16,089 bases of DNA from Planctomycetaceae bacterium (GTDB taxonomy: Bacteria > Planctomycetota > Planctomycetia > Pirellulales > UBA1268): the NCBI GenBank assembly GCA_003509235.1, contig DONH01000423.1, positions 1-16,089 of the forward strand. The letters are read 5' to 3'. The first letter of the stretch is position 1. Each line of letters begins with the position of its first letter. The notes beneath the pieces are model-generated. The model was not told the origin of the DNA, made no database searches, and worked only from the letters and a program-made list of their open reading frames with translations. The translations under genes and the position numbers were made by a program. Below, in pieces: positions 7,441 through 14,463 of this stretch.

Positions 7441-7674
7441 TTAAATGGTGGCATACCAGCCGCCACAGTTCGTTGTAAAAGCGATGGGAACTTTACACAC
7501 CGTGGTACTTTCAAAAAAGGCTACATTTCGAGCCGTTAAAATAGAGAAGACAGGGCCGCCATTAGTTGTATAAAAGCTATTTGAAACACGAAAAAACAGT
7601 GCCTTCTGAACAGATTTTTGCACGCGTGGTGGGTCTTTCTGATTTCCAATTCGGGCGTGAGCAGAAAAATACAT
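7441..7674 (-). CDS. Doubtful small ORF in the mfd-parvulin gap
   Basis: The 346-base gap between mfd and the parvulin gene holds little I can interpret. The only sizeable reading frame is this 77-codon ORF on the same strand as both neighbours, starting MYFSAHARIGNQKDPPR and ending CGGWYATI. There is no clear signal peptide or domain; it has two cysteines, is Phe/Thr-rich, and is not obviously of coding composition. Upstream there is only a weak AAAGG. Near its 3' end GTGGC (7448-7452) and GCCAC (7462-7466) could form a small hairpin. It could be a real orphan gene, the untranslated leader of the parvulin mRNA, or nothing. I recognise no homologue. Confidence 0.25.
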   Translation of the reverse strand: MYFSAHARIGNQKDPPRVQKSVQKALFFRVSNSFYTTNGGPVFSILTARNVAFFESTTVCKVPIAFTTNCGGWYATI

Positions 7675-7768
7675 GCCTTTATGGTAAGGCGGGTAATCTG
7701 TGGAGAGCAGCGGCTTCTCTTGATGGCGAGCCTAGTCAGATCTGATCGATGAAGGCTGCCTCATAAAA

Positions 7769-10700
7769 CTATTCAATCTGGAAAAGTTTTTTGACAGTCT
7801 GAAAGAGTTTGTCTTCATCAGAAGCAACACGCTTATGGAGAGGTAAGACAACAGTTTTGTTTCCAACGACACGAACCTCTTGTCCAGATAATAGGCAACG
7901 CTGTCTCCATTTCTCAATGCGATGAATGTCATGATGACCAATGACAAGAAGTCCCGGCTGCTTGGAAATAGAATCAATGCTCAGCGAAGACGCGATTATT
8001 CGTAGCCGTGCAAGATCAAGTAGGCGATGGAAAGCCATCGGTAATGGTCCGAAGCGATCCTCTATTTCTGTCTCGAGGTCATCAACATGTGACAGGGCTG
8101 AGGCTCGAGAAATTCGACGGTAGAAGTCAATTTTTGATCGCAGATCGGCTATGTAGTCTCTAGGAATCCATGCATCACCTGGCAGATCGATTCGTACCGG
8201 TATAGGATCCTTTGGAGGTAGATTCTTCAATCCACAGACAGCATTTTCAAGGAGTCGACAGTAGAGTTCGTAACCCACAGATGCTATGTGGCCACTCTGC
8301 TGAGTGCCTAGCAGATTGCCAGCACCTCGAATTTCGAGGTCTCTCATGGCTAAAGAGAAACCGGCTCCGGTACTGGAAAATTCCTGAATCGCTCGAAGCC
8401 TTCTCGCCGCTGTTGATGTCAGTCGTGTTGATTCTTTAACGATGAGATAGCAATAAGCTCGGTGATGTGATCGCCCAACTCGGCCCCTTAGTTGATGTAG
8501 GTCAGCAAGCCCATAGTGGTCGGCTTCATTAATAAAAATTGTATTTGCTCTTGGTATATCAAGCCCACTTTCAATGATAGTTGTCGCTAACAGGAGTTGT
8601 GTTCGACCCGTAACAAAGTCAACCATGACTTGCTCCAATTCACCTTCATGTAGTCTGCCGTGCGCTATCCCAATGGAAATGTGAGGGGCAATCTTACGAA
8701 TGTTATCTGCAACTTTTTGAATGTCATTGATTCTGTTGTGAACGAAAAAAATCTGTCCATCTCGAGCAAGTTCTCTATCAATGGCATGACGTAAAAGAGT
8801 TTCATCAAATCGGCACGCCCGCGTTTCGACTGCAAGCCTATTAGCCGGTGGTGTTGTCAGATTTGAAATGTCCCGAATACCTAGCATGGCCATGTGAAGT
8901 GTTCGAGGGATAGGCGTGGCAGTCATGGTAAGAACATCAACACTGGCACGCATTGCCTTGAGCCTCTCTTTCACGTCGACACCAAATCGTTGTTCTTCGT
9001 CAACAACTAGAAGCCCTAGGTTGTCAAAGTGAATATCGGCCTGCGCAAGCCTGTGTGTTCCAACGACTATGTCAACAGTTCCTCGCGCGATTCCTTCAAG
9101 TGTCTCACGTTCTTCACGAGATGCTGTGAGTCGTGAAAGGCCACGAATGGTAAACGGATATTCTGCAAATCGCTCAGTGAATGTGCGACGGTGTTGTTCA
9201 GCTAAAATCGTAGTCGGTACCAAGACAGCCACCTGGTTGCCAGCTTCGGCAACCTTGAATGCTGCCCGCATGGCAAGCTCAGTTTTGCCAAATCCGACAT
9301 CACCGCAGAGAAGTCTATCCATTGGTTTCAACTGTTCCAGATCGCCTCTGATTGTTTCAATGGCTGTTGCTTGATCTGGAGTGGGATCGAACTGAAACGA
9401 TTGTTCAAATGCTTTTTGCCAAGGCGTGTCAGGTGGAAATGCTCGACCAGGCTGCTTTGCCCGTACTGCTTGAATCTCGAGCATGTCAGCCGCCATGTCG
9501 GCAACTGCTTTTTCAACCGCTAGCTTTTGGCGTGTCCAGAGAGTCCCCCCGATCTTTGCAAGTTTAGGGCCATTTTTTCCACCACCGACATATTTCTGAA
9601 CCAATTCAATGGATGAGGCTGGCACATACACTCGAGTTGATTCTGCAAACTCCAGCTCCAGGAATTCCTCCGTCCGCCCATGTTTTTCAAGGAGTTTCAA
9701 GCCTTTGTAGCGAGCTATTCCATGCGCGACATGAACAACAAAATCCCCTTCAACTAGGTCAAGGAACGTGTCGATGGTTCGGGTGAGCCGATGTTTGGGC
9801 AATCTATTTCGCGGGGAATCTTGTCGGCGAAAGAGTTCAGCTGCAGAGATCAGCACTAGTTTGTCCGGAACGAGACGAAATCCGGCAGAGAGTCTCCCTT
9901 GTAAGAAGTGAAGGCGTCCAGCCCGAGCCGGAGCCGATGGAGATAAAAGCTCGTTCAGCCTTTGTTCTTCAGCTTCTGTGGGCGCGGCAATCCAAACATC
10001 TTGGTCTTTTCCTACCGTGTCGAGTTCATGACAGACTCGATCAAGTTGGCCAGTGAAGCGTTCGACGCTTTCAACGGCTAAATGGGCAGTTGCCTCAAGA
10101 CTTGCAGGAGCGATCGCAGATAAAATCACAGATGGAAATCGGTATACACGAGTGAAGAATTCCTCTGACGGAAGCACGAGTTCCATCGGAAGGATGGTAG
10201 CTAGTCGTTTTCCTTCATCTGACAGCTCCTGTGGTTCGACAAGGCTCCACCAGGTGCCCGAAGGTACAACATCCGTGAGCCAAGCTCGTCGATTACTTTT
10301 GTTTAATGATTGCAGAGCGGTCAGGTCGACGGACTCTAGCGTTCGAACACTTCGTTGACTCACGGTATCGAATGTTCGAAGTGAATCAATTTCATCATCA
10401 TTGAGTTCAAGCCGAACAGGTCGCTCCCAGTCAGAGGCAAAAAGATCAATAATGCCACCCCGACGAGCGAAGCTGCCGGGAGAATCAAGTGTGTCGACTT
10501 GTTGCCATCCTCGGGCAGAAAGCCATTCAGCTAACTCTTGAGGATCAACCTTGGCTCCAAGAGTGAGGTGTCGTGTGCTCTCCTGAATCTGCCGTGGGTC
10601 GGCAAGTGGAGTTAATACAGCCTGCATAGATGTGACTAAAATTCTTGGGCTTTTATCCGAGTAGTCCACTAGACGTTTGACGGTAGCCAATCGTTTCGCT

Positions 10701-11074
10701 TCTGCCGGATCATTAACCTGAGTTTCGTGGTCAGTGGATGGGTCACCGATCGATTCGATGGGCGGTAGAACGTCAATGGCCAAGGAGGTAAAAAGTGTGA
10801 GGTCATCAGCAAACATGTCCGCATCCACTGCATGCGGAACAACAACAACAACGAGGCCTTGCCGCTCTTCGGCTCTTGCTGATGCAATGCCAGCGACAGC
10901 CAGACTGCTTGCCGCTCCCCAGGTTCCCCCAATTGTCCCACCATGACCCTGCTGAAGACTGGTAAGGACCTCGACAAAACCACTATGCTCGCGCAGTCCA
11001 TCGGCAAGTTGTTGCAGTTGCCCCGAAGTTACGGGTGACAATGCGTTTTCACAGTCATTCTGAGCAGCTAACAC
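7769..11074 (-). CDS. mfd: Transcription-repair coupling factor Mfd
   Basis: An ATP-driven DNA translocase that removes RNA polymerase stalled at lesions and recruits UvrA. Seen in order: the UvrB-homology N-terminal half (GFVEVLTSLQQG, ARRGGIIDLFA), a CarD/RID-type RNA polymerase interaction domain around residues 435-500 (VEGDFVVHVAHGIARYKG), Walker A GDVGFGKTE near 589, the DEEQ box LLVVDEEQRFGV near 690, the TRG-region HQLRGRVGRSHHRAYCYL near 860, and a C-terminal autoinhibitory domain ending VKKLFQIE. At 1101 aa it is full length (E. coli 1148). The start is GTG; an in-frame TAG lies nine codons upstream and no ATG intervenes, but no Shine-Dalgarno is visible, so a slightly later start is possible. 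It is divergent from ilvB. Confidence 0.96.
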   Translation of the reverse strand: MLAAQNDCENALSPVTSGQLQQLADGLREHSGFVEVLTSLQQGHGGTIGGTWGAASSLAVAGIASARAEERQGLVVVVVPHAVDADMFADDLTLFTSLAIDVLPPIESIGDPSTDHETQVNDPAEAKRLATVKRLVDYSDKSPRILVTSMQAVLTPLADPRQIQESTRHLTLGAKVDPQELAEWLSARGWQQVDTLDSPGSFARRGGIIDLFASDWERPVRLELNDDEIDSLRTFDTVSQRSVRTLESVDLTALQSLNKSNRRAWLTDVVPSGTWWSLVEPQELSDEGKRLATILPMELVLPSEEFFTRVYRFPSVILSAIAPASLEATAHLAVESVERFTGQLDRVCHELDTVGKDQDVWIAAPTEAEEQRLNELLSPSAPARAGRLHFLQGRLSAGFRLVPDKLVLISAAELFRRQDSPRNRLPKHRLTRTIDTFLDLVEGDFVVHVAHGIARYKGLKLLEKHGRTEEFLELEFAESTRVYVPASSIELVQKYVGGGKNGPKLAKIGGTLWTRQKLAVEKAVADMAADMLEIQAVRAKQPGRAFPPDTPWQKAFEQSFQFDPTPDQATAIETIRGDLEQLKPMDRLLCGDVGFGKTELAMRAAFKVAEAGNQVAVLVPTTILAEQHRRTFTERFAEYPFTIRGLSRLTASREERETLEGIARGTVDIVVGTHRLAQADIHFDNLGLLVVDEEQRFGVDVKERLKAMRASVDVLTMTATPIPRTLHMAMLGIRDISNLTTPPANRLAVETRACRFDETLLRHAIDRELARDGQIFFVHNRINDIQKVADNIRKIAPHISIGIAHGRLHEGELEQVMVDFVTGRTQLLLATTIIESGLDIPRANTIFINEADHYGLADLHQLRGRVGRSHHRAYCYLIVKESTRLTSTAARRLRAIQEFSSTGAGFSLAMRDLEIRGAGNLLGTQQSGHIASVGYELYCRLLENAVCGLKNLPPKDPIPVRIDLPGDAWIPRDYIADLRSKIDFYRRISRASALSHVDDLETEIEDRFGPLPMAFHRLLDLARLRIIASSLSIDSISKQPGLLVIGHHDIHRIEKWRQRCLLSGQEVRVVGNKTVVLPLHKRVASDEDKLFQTVKKLFQIE

Positions 11075-11171
11075 AGTCGTATTGTAGGGGATGTTCTAAA
11101 GAAATAGTGCCTTTTATAGCGCCTTAATAGCTGACCCGAGGCTTCTTTTCGTGTATCGTTGAAGTGTACGA

Positions 11172-11236
11172 AGTTTACCGAGTCTGGTGTTCTCCCAATA
11201 TGGGCGAGTATTCGCGGAGGGGCCGTGGGGTAAACT
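11172..11236 (+). promoter_or_regulatory. Inverted-repeat leader upstream of ilvB
   Basis: AGTTTACC (11172-11179) and GGTAAACT (11229-11236) are perfect 8-base complements. Between them a small hairpin CCCA-ATA-TGGG can form, extended to TCTCCCA/TGGGCGA with one mismatch. The structure ends about 37 bases before the ilvB ribosome binding site. It could be a protein operator or part of a structured 5' leader. There is no leader peptide rich in Leu/Ile/Val and no recognisable T-box. The repeat is seen; the function is inferred. Confidence 0.3.
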
Positions 11237-11273
11237 CGAGCAAAATACGTATAAATGCTTCAAAGACAACAAG

Positions 11274-11279
11274 AGAGGA
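11274..11279 (+). promoter_or_regulatory. Ribosome binding site fixing the ilvB start
   Basis: AGAGGA sits eight bases before the ATG at 11288. It selects that codon over an in-frame ATG 33 bases upstream (11255), which lacks such a site and would add a non-conserved [11 protein letters not shown] extension. Confidence 0.65.
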
Positions 11280-11287
11280 CGACGGCG

Positions 11288-13060
11288 ATGGCAACCGCAC
11301 CTGATCAGACACGAAACGAATCTCTTATCAGCGGAGCCGATGCAGTCATTGAATCACTTGTCCGCAATGGTGTCGAGGTAGTGTTTGCATATCCGGGTGG
11401 TGCGAGTATGCCCCTGCATCAATCACTTACTCGGTTTGGTGATAAACTTCGAACTATTCTACCGCGTCATGAGCAAGGTGGTGGTTTTGCAGCACAGGGA
11501 TACGCCCGCACAACTGGAAAGCCTGGAGTCTGTATGGCAACGAGCGGTCCAGGTGCTCTCAATCTTGTGACGGCGATTGCTGATGCAAAACTCGATAGCA
11601 TTCCATTAGTGGCCATCACTGGGCAGGTTGGCACGAGTGTTATCGGTACAGATGCATTTCAGGAAACACCAATAGTTGAAGTGTGTCGAGGTATCACCAA
11701 ACATCATTACCTTGTGACTAATGCAGATGACATTCCACGTGTGATGAAGGAAGCATTCTTCATAGCAACGACCGGAAGGCCGGGGCCTGTCCTCGTTGAT
11801 CTGCCGAAGGATATTCAATTGACTCATATACATCCGGATTATGAAGTCGAAATGAATTTGCCTGGCTATCACCCTGAAGTTCGTCGTGCCCACTCCGAGC
11901 AGATTGCTCAGGTTGCAGCTGCGATCCGACGTTCAAAAAGACCAGTAATTTATGCAGGTGGTGGAGTCATTGCCGGGGATGCTTCTGAAAACCTGCGAAC
12001 ACTCGTTGAGAAAACGGGAATACCAGTCACAATGACACTGATGGGGCTTGGTGCGTTTCCTGGTGATAACCAGAGGTCGCTTGACATGTTAGGAATGCAT
12101 GGCAGTGTCTACGCAAATTATGCGGTTGACGAGGCAGATTTGCTCATCGCAGTTGGTGTTCGATTTGATGATCGTGTCACAGGTAAAGTAGAAGAATTTG
12201 CCCAGCATGGATTTATCGTGCATATAGATATCGATCCGTCGGAAATTAATAAAAATAAGTTAGTTCACGTACCAATCGTAGCCGATGTCAACGAAGCCCT
12301 GTCACAACTCAATGAGATTGTAGAGCCACCAGAAGAGGGCTTGGATGAATGGCATGCGAAGATAGCTGGCTGGAAGAAAGAAGATCCTTTCGCATTTGAT
12401 GAAACGTACCCAGGTATTCTTGCTCAAGAGGCTATTGCAGAATTATCTCGTTTGACGGCAGAGCGCAATACAGTTGTGGCTGTCGGGGTTGGCCAGCATC
12501 AGATGTGGGCCGCACAGTTTTATAAATTCAGGCGCCCGAGAACATGGCTTTCTTCAAGTGGTCTTGGGACGATGGGCTTTGGATTGCCGGCGGCAATGGG
12601 GGCAAAAGTAGGCTGTCCGGACGATATCGTTATTGATATCGATGGAGACGGTAGCATCCTGATGAACATTCAAGAATTTGCAACCTGCACTTGCGAAAAT
12701 ATTCCCGTCAAGGTTCTCCTGTTGAATAACCAACATTTAGGTATGGTCGTGCAGTGGGAAGACCGCTTCTTTAAGGGGAACCGGGCGCACACCTACCTCG
12801 GGCCAGTTGGAAACCCTGAGGCTTCAGGTCAGGGTGACGGAATTTCCCCAGATGCTCGTTATCCAGATTTTGTGGCCATTGCACAAGGGTTTGGATGGCA
12901 GGCCGAGACCATATCTGAAAAGAAGGACCTGGAATCAGCTTTAACGCGGTTGCTAGATTCTGACAGGCCTGCACTTCTGGATGTTCAAGTGCCATATCAG
13001 GAACAGGTGTTGCCAATGATTCCATCAGGTATGTCTGTTCGTGAATTAATTAAGAAGTAG
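11288..13060 (+). CDS. ilvB: Acetolactate synthase, catalytic (large) subunit
   Basis: Thiamine-diphosphate enzyme that condenses two pyruvates, or pyruvate with 2-ketobutyrate, as the first common step of valine, leucine and isoleucine synthesis. Seen: [16 protein letters not shown] at the N-terminus, the catalytic glutamate of [22 protein letters not shown] (Glu62), the [15 protein letters not shown] segment, a central FAD-type domain, and the ThDP/Mg motif beginning DGDGSILMN (GDG at 453-455) and closing with [18 protein letters not shown]. The start is chosen by its ribosome binding site, giving 590 aa, normal for the anabolic FAD-containing form. No small regulatory subunit (ilvN) follows: the next gene is convergent, 12 bases away. 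Upstream an inverted repeat may regulate it. Confidence 0.96.
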   Translation: MATAPDQTRNESLISGADAVIESLVRNGVEVVFAYPGGASMPLHQSLTRFGDKLRTILPRHEQGGGFAAQGYARTTGKPGVCMATSGPGALNLVTAIADAKLDSIPLVAITGQVGTSVIGTDAFQETPIVEVCRGITKHHYLVTNADDIPRVMKEAFFIATTGRPGPVLVDLPKDIQLTHIHPDYEVEMNLPGYHPEVRRAHSEQIAQVAAAIRRSKRPVIYAGGGVIAGDASENLRTLVEKTGIPVTMTLMGLGAFPGDNQRSLDMLGMHGSVYANYAVDEADLLIAVGVRFDDRVTGKVEEFAQHGFIVHIDIDPSEINKNKLVHVPIVADVNEALSQLNEIVEPPEEGLDEWHAKIAGWKKEDPFAFDETYPGILAQEAIAELSRLTAERNTVVAVGVGQHQMWAAQFYKFRRPRTWLSSSGLGTMGFGLPAAMGAKVGCPDDIVIDIDGDGSILMNIQEFATCTCENIPVKVLLLNNQHLGMVVQWEDRFFKGNRAHTYLGPVGNPEASGQGDGISPDARYPDFVAIAQGFGWQAETISEKKDLESALTRLLDSDRPALLDVQVPYQEQVLPMIPSGMSVRELIKK

Positions 13061-13072
13061 GCGATGAATAAG

Positions 13073-14407
13073 TCACCGTAGTTTGAACGGGGACAATTTC
13101 TTAGGAGTTGTTTCTTTGTCAGGATCCTCAGGCTCTGGGTCATCTGCTTCGGTTACAATGGATTCTGGATCAAAAGCTTCAAGAGCACTCATAAGAGATG
13201 AATCTTTTGGTTCTTCGTAGAGTTTGACTCCATAGGAACGAATGCGTTTCGCACTCTCTTCGTATTGGTCTTTATTATTGTCGAGTTGTTGTGCGAGGCG
13301 AGTCATTGAATCAGCAAGCGTTATAAGTCGCCAACTAGCTCGAACGAAGTAGGTGATTGGCAGGTAATTCTTTTCAGTCTCGACAGGCATGCCCATCCCG
13401 TCATAGCCCATCATTTCACCACCCATGCCCATATCACTCAGTCCAGTAACTTCCTCCTCGAATTTTTTGTCTTGAATGATGCCATACGCATCACGAAGCG
13501 ATTCTTTTACAAGTTCTTCAGCAACTGTCAGGATTTCATTTGCTGGTACAGTGATTCCAACACGGGCAGAGTTAGAGAGGAAGACGACCGCACGAATTCT
13601 GAGGTCGATAGAGCGATTTGAATTTTTAAGAATTATCGCAGCATTTTTTACTACGACTTCGAGTTTTTGTGGTGAATCATCCATGATTTCAAGCATGTCG
13701 CTAGAAACTTTGAATGCCTGCCGTTGCATCCAGTCTCGTCCAACCGGCGGTACGGATTCTGTAGGGAGTGCGACGATTGTACTCAGGGCAGGTAGGATTA
13801 TGTCTGCTTCCGACAGTTGGTTGGTGCCACCCGATGCTTTCAAGGCTTGTATTTTCTTTCCAAGTCCCGTCAAAGCAGCGATACGCACGGAAGGTGTGAC
13901 GGAATCATCAGATACAATCTCGGAAAGTGGTTGTGTTGCTGTTGTGAGTAGCTGGCCTTGCTTGTCCCTCAGATCTCCGAGAAATAGGGCAGCATTAATG
14001 CTTCCGTTAATAGAAATTTGTTCACTGCGAGCCAAAGTAGTCAACTGTTGGACGGCCGTGTCAGTTGCCTTCTTGTGTGCAGCGGAATCAGCTATTGACT
14101 CAAAAAATATTTTTTCAAGACGTTGCCGCACCTGTGCTCTATCGAGCCGATTGCCATCAATAAATAGTTGTGGAAGTCCTTCGTTCAATAGAAGTTGCTG
14201 ATGTTTTTCCGCAAATTGTGCACCAGACCGAAGGTCTTTTTGATAAGCCTTCATCTCATTTGAAGCTTCAAGAGAAGCCATGTTTTTATATCGTGGTTCG
14301 TTTTGCGCTGAAACAGAATCGGTGTAGCAAGCCAAGATAAGTAAAAAAAGACCGACGTGCGGTATGGACAAGGATCTGTTCAGGAATAAAAGTTTTTTCA
14401 TAAACAT
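13073..14407 (-). CDS. Exported helical-repeat protein of unknown function
   Basis: A 444-residue protein I do not recognise. Seen: a signal peptide (KKLLFLNRS, then VGLFLLILACYTDSVSAQ) probably cut after SVSAQ or SVSA; a body rich in short amphipathic helices with repeating patterns such as INAALFLGDLRDK, VRIAALTGLGKKIQALK and LRIRAVVFLSNSARVG, reminiscent of HEAT/armadillo repeats; a Met/Gly-rich loop near 318-335 (SDMGMGGEMMGYDGMGM); and a charged Glu/Asp/Pro C-terminus. A second ATG two codons in (14401) is an equally good start. The gene lies 56 bases downstream of a same-strand gene that also carries Met/Gly-rich stretches, so the two are probably co-transcribed and may act together at the envelope. 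Function is unknown. Confidence 0.75.
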   Translation of the reverse strand: MFMKKLLFLNRSLSIPHVGLFLLILACYTDSVSAQNEPRYKNMASLEASNEMKAYQKDLRSGAQFAEKHQQLLLNEGLPQLFIDGNRLDRAQVRQRLEKIFFESIADSAAHKKATDTAVQQLTTLARSEQISINGSINAALFLGDLRDKQGQLLTTATQPLSEIVSDDSVTPSVRIAALTGLGKKIQALKASGGTNQLSEADIILPALSTIVALPTESVPPVGRDWMQRQAFKVSSDMLEIMDDSPQKLEVVVKNAAIILKNSNRSIDLRIRAVVFLSNSARVGITVPANEILTVAEELVKESLRDAYGIIQDKKFEEEVTGLSDMGMGGEMMGYDGMGMPVETEKNYLPITYFVRASWRLITLADSMTRLAQQLDNNKDQYEESAKRIRSYGVKLYEEPKDSSLMSALEAFDPESIVTEADDPEPEDPDKETTPKKLSPFKLR

Positions 14408-14463
14408 TCGAGCGGATCTCAGTCTGGTGATTTATGGACAGTTTGTGTGAAAGGTGATATTCG

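Noticed and set aside
9069..9374. A 101-codon plus-strand ORF inside mfd, with others at 10053-10358 and 8212-8439.
   Set aside because: These are antisense frames within conserved motor and RNA-polymerase-binding regions of Mfd.
13476..14201. A 241-codon plus-strand ORF opposite the exported helical-repeat gene.
   Set aside because: It is Ser/Arg/Cys-rich with no domain, and lies wholly antisense to a gene with a signal peptide and consistent helical pattern.
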